DNA of 64,000 nucleotides from Gluconobacter potus (lineage in GTDB: Bacteria; Pseudomonadota; Alphaproteobacteria; Acetobacterales; Acetobacteraceae). Positions 44,218-53,147 of the stretch are shown in pieces; positions within the stretch are counted from its first letter, which is position 1, and every line of letters starts with the position of its first letter. Where the stretch lies: NCBI RefSeq assembly GCF_015244705.1, contig NZ_JABCQF010000001.1, positions 310,001 to 374,000 on the forward strand, given 5' to 3'. The notes under the pieces are model-generated. The model was not told the origin of the DNA. It ran no database searches and was given only the letters and a program-made list of their open reading frames with translations. The position numbers were made by a program, and so were the translations under genes.

Positions 44218-44637
44218 TTAATCGTCCCGATGGACCTTTTCCATGCGCTCGTGGCGTTCCTGCGCGTCGATGGACAGGGTCGCGATCGGGCGTGCTTCAA
44301 GGCGTTTCAGGCCAATCGGCTCTCCCGTCTCTTCGCAGAAACCGTAGCTTCCGTCGTCGATGCGTTCGAGGGCCATGTTGATCTTGGTGATCAGCTTGCG
44401 CGCCCGGTCACGGGTGCGGAGCTCAAAGGCCCGGTCCGTTTCGACGCTGGCACGGTCGGTGATGTCTGATTCATGAATTCCGCCTTCCGAGAGACTCGCA
44501 AGGGTTCCATCCGCCTCTTTCAGCAGATCCAGACGCCAGCGCAGAAGCTTCTGTCTGAAGTACTCGACCTGAAGCGGGTTCATGAACTCTTCATTGTCGG
44601 AGGGTCTATAATCCGGCGGCAGCGTAATCATGCGCAT
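44218..44637 (-). CDS. dksA: RNA polymerase-binding transcription factor DksA (single-Cys finger)
   Basis: A 139-residue DksA that works with ppGpp in the stringent response by entering the RNA polymerase secondary channel. The coiled coil tip keeps the key acidic pattern D58-x-x-D61-x-A63 (DITDRA). The globular zinc finger is degenerate: where E. coli has four cysteines, only C101 remains (YGFCEETGEPIGLKRLEA, then LSIDAQER). This is common in alphaproteobacteria and need not abolish function. ATG 44637 follows AGGGATTGG; ATG 44631 is nearly as good. It is divergent from the flagellar operon. Confidence 0.93.
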   Translation of the reverse strand: MRMITLPPDYRPSDNEEFMNPLQVEYFRQKLLRWRLDLLKEADGTLASLSEGGIHESDITDRASVETDRAFELRTRDRARKLITKINMALERIDDGSYGFCEETGEPIGLKRLEARPIATLSIDAQERHERMEKVHRDD

Positions 44638-44865
44638 CCAATCCCTGGCTGATCTGCCAACGTCCGCTTCCAACAGCCGCAGGCGATAACGCGCGGCTTA
44701 TAGCCACCCCAGCCGCATCCGCCAACCCCGAACATGCTTTGCCCGTTTGTCGGAAAGCGCGGAAATCTGCGTCTCTGTTAGGGGTTTCTTTACCCTGTAC
44801 GACCATCCTCAACACCTGAGACCCCCAGACCTGTCTTGCAGGCATCAGGATACACCCCGCCGCCC

Positions 44866-46008
44866 ATGCGCTTTTTCACGCAATCTCCGTTCCCCCTCCA
44901 GACCCTGACGCAGCGACTGACTGCGTTTGTCTGTGTCGGACTGCTCCTCCTGCCGGGCTTTACGCTGGCAGCCAGCGTCCGCATCAAGGACATCACGGAC
45001 ATGGAAGGTGTCCGGAGCAACCAGTTGATCGGATACGGTCTGGTGGTGGGCCTGAATGGCACGGGCGATCGCCTGACGAACACGATTTTCACCCGCGAAA
45101 CCCTCATTTCTATGCTGAACCGGCTGGGTGTGAATATCCGCGATCAGGAAACCCAGCTTCAGACGCATGACGTTGCCGCTGTCATGGTCACGGCCGATCT
45201 TCCGGCGTTTGTGCACGGAGGCAACCGGATCGATGTCACGGTCTCGGCGGCGGGCGATGCGTCTTCCCTGACAGGCGGAACGCTTCTCGTAACGCCGCTG
45301 ATGGCTGCTGACGGTGAGGTCTATGCCGTTGCGCAGGGGTCTCTGGCGACCAATGCCTTTTCGGCCCGTGGTGCGGCTGCGTCCATTACCCGCAACGTGC
45401 CGACCAGCGGACATATCGCCAATGGCGGTATCGTCGAACGCGAAGTCCCCTTTGACCTCAGTCATCGTGCGAACCTGCATCTGAGCCTGCGTAACCCCGA
45501 TTTCACGACGGCGAGTCGGATTGCGGCCATCATCAACCGGACCTTCGGGCCGATTGCGATCGTTCAGGATCCACGGACAGTCCTGCTGGATCTGAGCAAT
45601 CATGATCCTGTCTCCACGCTCTCCCGAATCGGAGACCTTCTGGTCACTCCGGATACGCCGGCCAAGGTGGTCGTAGACGAAGCCAGTGGCACCATCATCA
45701 TGGGGGCAGACGTCCGGATCAGCACGGTTGCCGTGGCGCAGGGCAACCTGACGGTTCAGGTGACGGAGACGCCCCAGGTCTCCCAGCCAGGGCCATTCTC
45801 CGGCGGCCAGACGGCCGTCGTGCCCCGTACGAACGTCAAGGTGGACACGGGCAAGACCCATCATCTTGCGGTCGTTCCGGGGGGCACCACGCTTCGGGAG
45901 CTTGTTTCAGGGCTGAACGTGCTGGGAGTGGGGCCAAGAGACATGATCAGCATTCTGCAGGCCATCAAGGCCGATGGCGCCCTGCAGGCAGAACTGGAGA
46001 TGCGTTGA
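44866..46008 (+). CDS. flgI: Flagellar P-ring protein FlgI
   Basis: A 380-residue periplasmic protein forming the P-ring bushing of the flagellar basal body in the peptidoglycan layer. A Sec signal peptide (LTAFVCVGLLLLPGFTLA, cleavage before ASVRIKD) is followed by the invariant SVRIKDITDMEGVRSNQLIG and YGLVVGLNGTGD, and TVVPGGTTLREL near the end. ATG 44866 is used; a start at 44836 (MQASGYTPPP) would lengthen the signal peptide and is less likely. Genes downstream are coupled: TGATG overlap with flgJ. Confidence 0.95.
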   Translation: MRFFTQSPFPLQTLTQRLTAFVCVGLLLLPGFTLAASVRIKDITDMEGVRSNQLIGYGLVVGLNGTGDRLTNTIFTRETLISMLNRLGVNIRDQETQLQTHDVAAVMVTADLPAFVHGGNRIDVTVSAAGDASSLTGGTLLVTPLMAADGEVYAVAQGSLATNAFSARGAAASITRNVPTSGHIANGGIVEREVPFDLSHRANLHLSLRNPDFTTASRIAAIINRTFGPIAIVQDPRTVLLDLSNHDPVSTLSRIGDLLVTPDTPAKVVVDEASGTIIMGADVRISTVAVAQGNLTVQVTETPQVSQPGPFSGGQTAVVPRTNVKVDTGKTHHLAVVPGGTTLRELVSGLNVLGVGPRDMISILQAIKADGALQAELEMR

Positions 46009-46310
46009 TGACAGTATCCTCGACCACCGCCACGGTATCGCAGGGATTGCCACTGCACGGGCAGAAGGCAGATCCGGCCAAGACCCTGAAGTCAGCTCAG
46101 AGTTTCGAGTCGATGGCCATCAACCAGATGCTTCAGCCCATGTTCGCCACGGCTGAAGAGAGCGACAGCATGTTCAGTGGCGGGGCAGGGGAAAAACAGT
46201 TCCGGCCCATGCTGGTGGAACAGATCGCCAAGCAGATGGAAAATAACGGTGGAATAGGCCTGACGGACGCGATTGACCGTCAGATGCTGGCCATGCAGGA
46301 GCAGAAATGA
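46008..46310 (+). CDS. flgJ: Flagellar rod-binding protein FlgJ (N-terminal domain only)
   Basis: A 100-residue protein with the rod-binding domain of FlgJ (KSAQSFESMAINQMLQPMF, GEKQFRPMLVEQIAKQM). The C-terminal muramidase domain of enterobacterial FlgJ is missing, as in many alphaproteobacteria (CheL-type), so peptidoglycan opening must be done by another enzyme. The ATG at 46008 overlaps the flgI stop by one base. A TTG three bases upstream is the ORF boundary only. The stop overlaps the next start (ATGA). Confidence 0.88.
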   Translation: MTVSSTTATVSQGLPLHGQKADPAKTLKSAQSFESMAINQMLQPMFATAEESDSMFSGGAGEKQFRPMLVEQIAKQMENNGGIGLTDAIDRQMLAMQEQK

Positions 46311-46741
46311 GCGCTTCCATTATTCCGGCCATGCAGCGGCTGATCGCTATTCTCGAAGCGGAAAACTCTGCACTGGAAGAGGCGCGGATTCCGGACGCTC
46401 TGGCGCTTCTTCCGGAAAAGCAGGATGCAGCCAGAACGCTGGAGCAGGAAGTTTCTGCGGCTAATGACCGCAGGGAGAATCTTTGCCCGTGCTGCCCGGA
46501 GGAGGATGAGGCTGTTGCGCGGGGTGACTCGCCGGCCTTCCCCTATCGCGACCTGCTGGAACAGATGACGGAACTGGGCAATCGCAATGGCGAGCTTCTG
46601 CAAAGAGCCATTACAGCCCAGAAGCGCGTTATCGAACTGCTGACATCCACGCCGATGACGGCTCAGCCGCAGAACTACGGCAATCAGGGGGGATATGCCC
46701 CGGTGACTGACAGGCCGGCCCTGTTTGTCAGCAAGGTCTGA
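46307..46741 (+). CDS. FlgN-like flagellar export chaperone
   Basis: A 144-residue helical protein resembling FlgN, the chaperone of hook-filament junction proteins FlgK and FlgL. It has heptad-like helices IPAMQRLIAILEAENSALEE and LEQMTELGNRNGELLQRAIT, the GNRNGELL region matching the FlgN C-terminal helix. A Cys-rich acidic insert CPCCPEEDEAVARGDSPA interrupts the coiled region. The tail is Gln/Asn/Pro-rich. ATGA overlap with flgJ and its place after flgI-flgJ support a flagellar role. The identity is by position and pattern, not by a firm family match. Confidence 0.6.
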   Translation: MSASIIPAMQRLIAILEAENSALEEARIPDALALLPEKQDAARTLEQEVSAANDRRENLCPCCPEEDEAVARGDSPAFPYRDLLEQMTELGNRNGELLQRAITAQKRVIELLTSTPMTAQPQNYGNQGGYAPVTDRPALFVSKV

Positions 46742-46750
46742 GCTGCAGGG

Positions 46751-48043
46751 TCAGTCTTCGGCGAGAACCTGATGACTGACCTTGACCCTTCCGACGCGTC
46801 GGCGATCCATTTCCAGAACCTCGAACAGCCAGCCCCCGAACGCCACCTTGTCTCCCCGGGCCGGAACGCGCCGCAAAAGCGCCAGCATCACGCCGCCGAG
46901 GGTATGATAACCGCCGGCGCCTGGTAGTTCCGGCAGGTCGAGACGGGAACGCAGTTCGTCCGCCGGCATGAAGCCATCGAAAATATATTCGTCTTCACCT
47001 TCGGCCGCCTGAAGTTCCGAAGACGAGGATTCGGTCTTTTCCTCGCCGACAATGGCTTCGAAAACGTCCGAGGGCGTCACGATGCCCTCGAAGGAGCCGT
47101 ATTCGTCCAGGACGAAAGTAATGCCAAGATTGACGCCGCGCATGCGCTCAATCATGTCCTGGGCGCTGAGGCTGTCTGGAATGACCGGCGGCTCACGCAG
47201 GACCGCATCGACGGAAACCGGAAGCTTCAGCAGCAGCCGGTCCATGATGTCCTTGGCCAGAATCACACCGACGGGATGATCGACATCGCCCTCACAGACG
47301 ACAATCCGGGCGTAAGAAGACTGGCGCAGTTTGCGGACCAGCGTTTCCTGATCCGCATGTCGGTCGATCCAGAAAAGCTCGTTGCGGGGAGTCATGATGG
47401 CGCGGACGGGGCGATCTGCCAGACGCAGAAGGCGTTCGATCATGGCCTGTTCGTCGGTTTCGAGAACGCCTGCGCGGGCACCTTCGGCCAGAACGGCTTT
47501 CAGTTCCTCTTCCGTTACCGCTGCGCGTGTCAGGGGGCCGACACGGAGCAGGCGGAGCACCAGCGAGGACGTGCCGCTGAGCAGCCAGACAATGGGCTGT
47601 GCGATCCGGGCCACGCCGACCAGCAGCCATGCCAGCCGCGAGGCAATGGCTTCTGGTTGCTGCAACGCGATCTGTTTGGGGATGAGTTCACCGAAAACCA
47701 GCATGGCGAAGGTGATCATCGCTACGACCAGCACGATCGAGACTTCGCTCGCAATCGGACGGAGCGAGGGAATATTGGCGATCCATGCCGTGACGGTACT
47801 TTCCATCTGGCTGCCGCCAAACGTACCTTCAAGGATGGAGACCAGCGTCATGCCCACCTGAACGGTCGGCAGGAAGCTGTGCGGATCTTCTGCCAGCCGG
47901 ATTGCGGTCGTAGCCCCCCGGACTCCCTGCTTGGCCAGTACGTCCAGCCGTGGCCGCTTTGCCGAGATGAGTGCCATTTCTCCCATGGCAAACACGGCAT
48001 TGAGGAAAATGAGCAGACAGATAACGAGGATAGGGGTCAGCAT
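46751..48043 (-). CDS. Hemolysin-C/CorC-type CNNM membrane protein
   Basis: A 430-residue integral membrane protein: the N-terminal CNNM (DUF21) domain with about four helices (LTPILVICLLIFLNAVFAMG, SAKRPRL), two CBS domains around residues 200-320 (ERLLRLADRPVRAIMTPRNE, then VILAKDIMDRLLLKLP) and the C-terminal CorC_HlyC domain. Relatives are implicated in Mg2+/Co2+ homeostasis or membrane stress; they are not hemolysins. ATG 48043 is chosen without a clear ribosome-binding site; a TTG at 48070 is in frame. It converges with the flagellar operon. Confidence 0.88.
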   Translation of the reverse strand: MLTPILVICLLIFLNAVFAMGEMALISAKRPRLDVLAKQGVRGATTAIRLAEDPHSFLPTVQVGMTLVSILEGTFGGSQMESTVTAWIANIPSLRPIASEVSIVLVVAMITFAMLVFGELIPKQIALQQPEAIASRLAWLLVGVARIAQPIVWLLSGTSSLVLRLLRVGPLTRAAVTEEELKAVLAEGARAGVLETDEQAMIERLLRLADRPVRAIMTPRNELFWIDRHADQETLVRKLRQSSYARIVVCEGDVDHPVGVILAKDIMDRLLLKLPVSVDAVLREPPVIPDSLSAQDMIERMRGVNLGITFVLDEYGSFEGIVTPSDVFEAIVGEEKTESSSSELQAAEGEDEYIFDGFMPADELRSRLDLPELPGAGGYHTLGGVMLALLRRVPARGDKVAFGGWLFEVLEMDRRRVGRVKVSHQVLAED

Positions 48044-48141
48044 GATCCGGCCAGAATAATGAAGACACAATCATAACAGGACGACTGGCGGATGCCATGC
48101 CCTTGATTGCGCCCCCGCAGCGGAAAGACTTTCCCCATAAA

Positions 48142-48168
48142 AAAACCGGCTCGCGAAGAGCCGGTTTT
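48142..48168 (-). terminator. Intrinsic terminator of hpnH
   Basis: Perfect 7-bp GC stem CCGGCTC (48146-48152) / GAGCCGG (48158-48164), extended by A-T pairs, with a T-tract on the minus strand; 30 bp beyond the hpnH stop. Confidence 0.85.
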
Positions 48169-48197
48169 CTGTTTCGTACCAAGGAGGAAGCGCGTCT

Positions 48198-49391
48198 TCA
48201 GTCTGCTGCGTCAGCCACATCCGAGACCGTGTTGGCCGGACGGCCATTCACGCGGACGCGGGGACCGCGGGCCGGCTTGGCGCCCGTGGAGATCCGCTCC
48301 ATCTGCTGCTGGACCTGCTCCTCGTAGCCGTATTCGGCCGGGCGCTGGTTGGCGAGCGAGATTTCCGGGACCATCGGCTTTTCGGTTTCCGGTCCGAACA
48401 GGGCCACCTTGGCGATATGCCAAGGACGCGCGACGGCATCCATGACGGCCGTGGACTCGTAGCCGGAATGCACCATGCAGTCGGCGCATTTTTCGTAAGC
48501 GCCGGTGCCGTACTGCTCCCAGGCCGTATCGTCCATCAGTTCCTTGAAGGTCTTGGCATAACCTTCGCCGAGCAGATAGCACGGACGCTGCCAGCCGAAG
48601 ACCGTGCGAAGCGGCTTGCCCCACGGCGTGCAGTGATAGTTCTCGTTGCCTGCCAGGAAGTTCAGGAACAGCGGAGACTGCGTGAAGCGCCACTTCTTGC
48701 CCTTGCCGAGGCGGAAGATGTCGCGGAACAACTGCTTCGTCTTCTGGCGGTTCAGGAAGTGTGCCTGGTCCGGTGCGCGCTCATAGGCATAGCCCGGAGC
48801 GGTCATGATGCCGTCCACGCCCATCGCCATGACTTCGTCGAAGAAGGCCGCAACGCGTTCCGGAACTGCGCCGTCGAACAGGGTGCAGTTGATGGAGACG
48901 CGGAAACCACGGGACTTCGCAAGACGGATCGCTGCGGTCGCACGCTCGAAAACGCCTTCCTGACAGACGGAGGCGTCATGCATGAGCTGGTCGCCATCCA
49001 GATGCACGTCCCAGGAGAAGAACGGGGAGGGCTCGTAATCGTCGAGCTTCTTCTCCAGCAGCAGGCCGTTCGTGCACAGGTAGACGTATTTTTTCCGCCC
49101 GATCAAACCTTTGACGATCTGGGGCATTTCCTTGTGCAGGAGAGGCTCACCACCGGCGATGGCGATGACGGGGGCACCGGCTTCCGTGTCGGCATCCAGG
49201 CATTCCTGAAGGCTGAGACGCTGGTTCAGGATCTGCGCAGGGTAGTCGATCTTGCCACAACCGGCGCACGCCAGGTTGCAGCGGAACAGCGGTTCGAGCA
49301 TCAGGACCAGCGGATAGCGCTTGCGGCCCGTGAGGTGCTGCTTGACAACGTACCGTCCGACTCGGACAGCCTGCATCAAAGGAACGGCCAT
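48198..49391 (-). CDS. hpnH: Adenosyl-hopene transferase HpnH (radical SAM)
   Basis: A 397-residue B12-independent radical SAM enzyme that adds adenosine to diploptene to start the C35 hopanoid side chain. The cluster motif CNLACAGC (C38, C42, C45) sits in PLFRCNLACAGCGKIDYPA, followed by APVIAIAGGEPLLH and the C-terminal SPASM-like KCADCMVHSGYES. Length and start are normal; ATG 49391 has AGAGGATTATA upstream. It is divergent from hpnM by 323 bp and is the committed enzyme for extended hopanoids. The shc and hpnF-type genes are not in this window. Confidence 0.96.
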   Translation of the reverse strand: MAVPLMQAVRVGRYVVKQHLTGRKRYPLVLMLEPLFRCNLACAGCGKIDYPAQILNQRLSLQECLDADTEAGAPVIAIAGGEPLLHKEMPQIVKGLIGRKKYVYLCTNGLLLEKKLDDYEPSPFFSWDVHLDGDQLMHDASVCQEGVFERATAAIRLAKSRGFRVSINCTLFDGAVPERVAAFFDEVMAMGVDGIMTAPGYAYERAPDQAHFLNRQKTKQLFRDIFRLGKGKKWRFTQSPLFLNFLAGNENYHCTPWGKPLRTVFGWQRPCYLLGEGYAKTFKELMDDTAWEQYGTGAYEKCADCMVHSGYESTAVMDAVARPWHIAKVALFGPETEKPMVPEISLANQRPAEYGYEEQVQQQMERISTGAKPARGPRVRVNGRPANTVSDVADAAD

Positions 49392-49714
49392 TATAATCCT
49401 CTGGTTCTAGCCGCCGGAAGGTGCGTCCATAGGGCGCCCGGGGCCTTGCACATCGTGGATGGCCCGTGGCTGTCTTCCTTGTCCCGGCTCCGGAAAGTCG
49501 GGAAACATGAAGGACCATCGAGCATTAGATTGACTGCCTATAGACCCATTGTCGTGTTCGCCTCAATGTCAGGCTGCATAATTCGCATCAGGGCTGTGGC
49601 TAATCGAGCACAGATCGATCTATGGATGCCAGAACTTGTTACAGGGAACTTGATACAGTGTGTCATGAACCTGATCTCTACGCACGGAACTGTCTACAGG
49701 ACGAAAGCACGATC
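49392..49714. other. Divergent hpnH/hpnM control region
   Basis: 323 bp without a gene. On the minus strand TTGAGG (49566-49561) and TATAGG (49542-49537), 18 bp apart, make a candidate hpnH promoter with a roughly 140-nt leader. The right half has AT-rich runs before hpnM (TTGATACAGTG near 49650), where the hpnM promoter should lie. No conserved operator was recognised. Confidence 0.4.
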
Positions 49715-50383
49715 ATGATTTGCCGTTTTTCCCCGAAAGTGACCCTGTCCCTTCTGTCAGCCTGTCTCCTGACGGGGCCTGTCGCCATGACGGCGCTCTC
49801 CTCCCCTGCCCTGGCCCAGACGGCCGGCGCGGCCGCACCGGCTGATGCGACATCTGCGGTGGCGCCGATCTCGGCCCTGTATGACGCCCTGAAAACCGCC
49901 CAGAAGACGGGAAAGACCGCCCAGCAGCGCGCGACGATGATCGCCCCGGCCGTGGATCGTGCCTTTGACCTCGAAGCGATTCTCCGTCGCTCGGTCGGCG
50001 TGCGTTACAACAGCCTGAGCCCTGCAGACCGGACCCGTCTGCTGGGATCTTTCCGCCAGTTCACGATTGCGCGCTATGCTTCTTCGTTCAAACCCGAAGC
50101 CCCGGCCGCCTTCACGGTCAACCCGCAGACGCGCCCCAACCCGACTGGCGGCCTGATTATCGATACGACGATCGGTGGCACGGATGGGGGTGATGTCACC
50201 CCGATCGACTACATCATGACGAATGGAGTGTCCGGCTGGCGGATCACTGACGTCCTGCTCAACGCCCATATCAGCCAGGTGGCCGCCCAGCGCGCCGATT
50301 TCGGCGGAGCTCTGAGCCAGGGGGGCGCCAGCGGTCTGGCTGATCATCTGGACAGCAAGACTGCCCATTTCCTGCATGACTGA
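49715..50383 (+). CDS. hpnM: Hopanoid-cluster MlaC/Ttg2D-like periplasmic protein HpnM
   Basis: A 222-residue secreted protein with signal peptide ending near SSPALA. The mature part is an MlaC-like (Tol_Tol_Ttg2) fold: PISALYDALKTAQKTG, DRAFDLEAILRRSVG, LLGSFRQFTIARYASSF and GWRITDVLLNAHISQVA. The family carries lipids between membranes; in hopanoid loci it is thought to move hopanoids to the outer membrane. An in-frame start at 49622 would have no signal peptide. It opens the hpnM-I-J-K set. Confidence 0.85.
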   Translation: MICRFSPKVTLSLLSACLLTGPVAMTALSSPALAQTAGAAAPADATSAVAPISALYDALKTAQKTGKTAQQRATMIAPAVDRAFDLEAILRRSVGVRYNSLSPADRTRLLGSFRQFTIARYASSFKPEAPAAFTVNPQTRPNPTGGLIIDTTIGGTDGGDVTPIDYIMTNGVSGWRITDVLLNAHISQVAAQRADFGGALSQGGASGLADHLDSKTAHFLHD

Positions 50384-50441
50384 GTCCGCCCCCGCGACGG
50401 CACCCTTTCCCAAAAACGTTCGGGAAGGCTAGAAGACCGTC

Positions 50442-51653
50442 GTGCCCTTACCTCTTACGATCGCGGCCGGTTTCTGCGCCTTTGTTTCCGCCGCCGGCAA
50501 TCTGCAGGCGCTGGCGGGCGCAACCCTGCTCGCACGGTTCCGCCGGACGGAGCGAAGAGCGGACGAAGCCCTGCGCCTGTCGGACCGGACCTGGCCGTCA
50601 GTCACGGTTCTCAAGCCACTGCATGGCAATGAGCCGCTGCTGGAGGATGCGCTGGAAAGCGTGTTCACCCAGGACTATCCGGATTTCCAGATCGTCTTCG
50701 GCGTTCAGGACAGGGAAGATACCGCCCTGGCCGTCATTGAGCGCCTCCGGGCGCGTCATCCGCGGATTCCGGTCAGCGTGGTGATCGATCCGCAGGAACA
50801 CGGTCCGAACCGCAAGGTCGGCAATCTGATGAACATGTACGGTGAAGCCCGTCATGACATTATCGTGATTTCCGACTCCGATATTCACGCCAGCCCCAAC
50901 TACCTGCGTCACGTCGTGACGAGTCTGGAAGAGCAGGGGACGGGCCTGGTTACGACATTGTATGCAGGGCGTCCTGCCGCAGGCACGCTCGTGCAGCAGC
51001 TCGGCGCCTGCCAGATCAATCATAACTTCCTGCCTGGCGTCATGATGTCCCGCTTTCTGGGGCGTCAGGACTGTCTCGGGGCCACAATGGCCCTGCGGCG
51101 TCAGACCCTTGAGGAGATCGGTGGCCTTGAGGCGCTGGTCGATCATGTGGCCGATGATGCCGAACTGGGTCAGCTTATCCGGGCGCGGGGTGAGAACATC
51201 GCCATTGCGCCTACCCTGACCCATACCACCGTGGGCGAGCATTCCATCAGCGACCTGCTGGCCCATGAGCTTCGCTGGGGACGGACCGTCAAGAACGTCG
51301 CGCCTGTCGGCTATGGACTGTCCGCCATCCAGCTTCCCCTGTTCTGGGCCGTGACGGCTGTCCTGTTCCGTCCGAACGCCTGGTGGACATGGTTCATGCT
51401 GCTTCTGACATGGCTGGTGCGCGCCATCGGAAGTCGTATCATGGACCGTGCCACAGACTGTCCGCTTCCGGCCGCAATCCAGCTTCTGGTGGTCCGTGAC
51501 TGGCTGTCTGCGGCCATTATGGTGGGCAGTGCGCGCGGATCACGCGTTGCATGGCGGGGCAGAACGGTCCATATCGCCCGAAGAAAACGAAATTCCGCGT
51601 CCTGCGCCACCTCGCTCCAGGCCGGCGCCACCCACAGGAGTGTCCGATCATGA
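50442..51653 (+). CDS. hpnI: Hopanoid glycosyltransferase HpnI
   Basis: A 403-residue GT2-family enzyme that adds N-acetylglucosamine to bacteriohopanetetrol. The N-terminal membrane anchor is followed by SVTVLKPLHGNEPLLEDALE, the DSD metal motif in VISDSDIHASPNYLR, the catalytic VDHVADDAELG and the RWGRT segment, as in ceramide glucosyltransferases. C-terminal membrane helices follow. The last 30 residues are basic and unlike the family. The start is GTG 50442 with GGGAAGGCTAG upstream. It overlaps hpnJ by 4 bases (ATGA). Confidence 0.92.
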   Translation: MPLPLTIAAGFCAFVSAAGNLQALAGATLLARFRRTERRADEALRLSDRTWPSVTVLKPLHGNEPLLEDALESVFTQDYPDFQIVFGVQDREDTALAVIERLRARHPRIPVSVVIDPQEHGPNRKVGNLMNMYGEARHDIIVISDSDIHASPNYLRHVVTSLEEQGTGLVTTLYAGRPAAGTLVQQLGACQINHNFLPGVMMSRFLGRQDCLGATMALRRQTLEEIGGLEALVDHVADDAELGQLIRARGENIAIAPTLTHTTVGEHSISDLLAHELRWGRTVKNVAPVGYGLSAIQLPLFWAVTAVLFRPNAWWTWFMLLLTWLVRAIGSRIMDRATDCPLPAAIQLLVVRDWLSAAIMVGSARGSRVAWRGRTVHIARRKRNSASCATSLQAGATHRSVRS

Positions 51654-53074
51654 TGAGAACCCTTTTTCTCCAGCCTCCTTCCTTCGACGGCTTCGATGGT
51701 GGCGCTGGCTCCCGCTACCAGGCGAAGCGTGAGATCAAGTCCTTCTGGTATCCGACCTGGCTGGCGCAGCCTGCCGCGCTCGTTCCCGGATCGCGCCTGA
51801 TCGATGCTCCGCCGGCCAAGATGGGCATGGATCCCATTCTCGAAGACGTGAAGAACCGTGACCTCGTCGTCATGCACACCTCCACGCCGTCCTTTGCGTC
51901 CGACGTCCGCGTTGCCCAGATGCTCAAGGATGCGAATCCCAAGCTGATGATCGGCATGGTGGGCGCGAAGGTTGCCGTCCAGCCGAACGAGAGCATGGAG
52001 AAGGGTGGTCCGATCGACTTCGTGGCCCGCAACGAGTTCGATTTCACCATCAAGGAAATCGCCGAGGGCAAGCCGCTCGCAGAAGTGGACGGCATCACCT
52101 GGCGCAATGAGAAGGGTGAGATCATCGCGAACAAGGATCGCGCGATGATCGAGGACATGGACAGCCTGCCGTTCGTGACCGAGGTTTATAAGCGCGACCT
52201 CAACATCAACGACTACTTCATCGGCTACCTGAAGCACCCGTACATCTCGATCTATACGGGCCGTGGCTGCAAGTCGCGCTGCACGTTCTGCCTGTGGCCG
52301 CAGACGGTTGGCGGTCATCGCTACCGGACCCGCAGTCCCGAGCATGTGGCCGCCGAAGTGCGTCTGGCCAAGCAGTACTTCCCCGAAGTGCAGGAATTCA
52401 TGTTCGATGATGATACCTTCACGGACGACCTGCCGCGCGCGGAAGCTATCGCCCGTGAAATGGGCAAGCTCGGTGTCACCTGGTCCTGCAACGCCAAGGC
52501 GAATGTTCCTTACGAGACCCTGAAAGTTCTCAAGGAAAATGGCCTGCGCCTGCTGCTGGTCGGCTATGAGAGCGGCAACCAGCAGATCCTGCACAACATC
52601 AAGAAGGGCATGCGCGTCGAGACCGCCAAGGAATTCACGCGCAACTGCCACAAACTGGGCATCAAGATCCACGGAACCTTCATCGTCGGCCTGCCGGGCG
52701 AGACGAAGGAGACCATCCAGGAGACGATCAAGTTCGCCAAGGAAATCAACCCGCACACCCTGCAGGTTTCCCTTGCCGCGCCCTATCCCGGCACGTTCCT
52801 GCACAAGCAGGCCACGGAAAATGGCTGGCTGAACGAGGCGGAAGCCGAACTGATCGATGAGAGCGGCGTGCAGATCGCCCCGCTGCATTACCCACACCTG
52901 TCGCACACGGAAATCTTCGAGAGCGTCGAGGAATTCTATCGCAAGTTCTACTTCCGCGGCTCCAAGATCGCCTCGATCGTCAACGAGATGGTCCGCAGCC
53001 CGCAGATGATGAAGCGCCGCCTGCGTGAGGGTGTGGAGTTCTTCCAGTTCCTCAAGGACCGTCACGCCGCCTGA
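51650..53074 (+). CDS. hpnJ: Hopanoid radical SAM enzyme HpnJ (cyclitol ether ring contraction)
   Basis: A 474-residue radical SAM protein with an N-terminal B12-binding-like domain (MRTLFLQPPSFDGFDGG). The radical SAM motif is CKSRCTFC (C207, C211, C214) inside YTGRGCKSRCTFCLWPQTVG. HpnJ converts the glucosamine of the hopanoid head to the cyclitol ether. ATG 51650 has CAGGAGTGTCCGATC upstream and overlaps hpnI. A hairpin terminator sits between it and hpnK, so hpnK expression may be partial. Confidence 0.95.
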   Translation: MMRTLFLQPPSFDGFDGGAGSRYQAKREIKSFWYPTWLAQPAALVPGSRLIDAPPAKMGMDPILEDVKNRDLVVMHTSTPSFASDVRVAQMLKDANPKLMIGMVGAKVAVQPNESMEKGGPIDFVARNEFDFTIKEIAEGKPLAEVDGITWRNEKGEIIANKDRAMIEDMDSLPFVTEVYKRDLNINDYFIGYLKHPYISIYTGRGCKSRCTFCLWPQTVGGHRYRTRSPEHVAAEVRLAKQYFPEVQEFMFDDDTFTDDLPRAEAIAREMGKLGVTWSCNAKANVPYETLKVLKENGLRLLLVGYESGNQQILHNIKKGMRVETAKEFTRNCHKLGIKIHGTFIVGLPGETKETIQETIKFAKEINPHTLQVSLAAPYPGTFLHKQATENGWLNEAEAELIDESGVQIAPLHYPHLSHTEIFESVEEFYRKFYFRGSKIASIVNEMVRSPQMMKRRLREGVEFFQFLKDRHAA

Positions 53075-53103
53075 ACGGTGCGCGCCTGACCGAAAACTAC
53101 CCA

Positions 53104-53134
53104 GGGGTCATGGCAGATGTCATGGCCCCTTTTT
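53104..53134 (+). terminator. Intrinsic terminator between hpnJ and hpnK
   Basis: Stem GGGGTCATG (53104-53112) / CATGGCCCC (53121-53129) with one G-T pair, loop of 8 nt and five T residues; 29 bp after the hpnJ stop and 13 bp before the hpnK start codon. It may act as an attenuator. Confidence 0.75.
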
Positions 53135-53147
53135 CGTGAGACCTGCC

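Noticed and set aside
46751-48043. Hemolysin gene
   Set aside because: The CNNM/CorC name is historical; domains indicate a membrane transporter-like or ion homeostasis protein, not a toxin.
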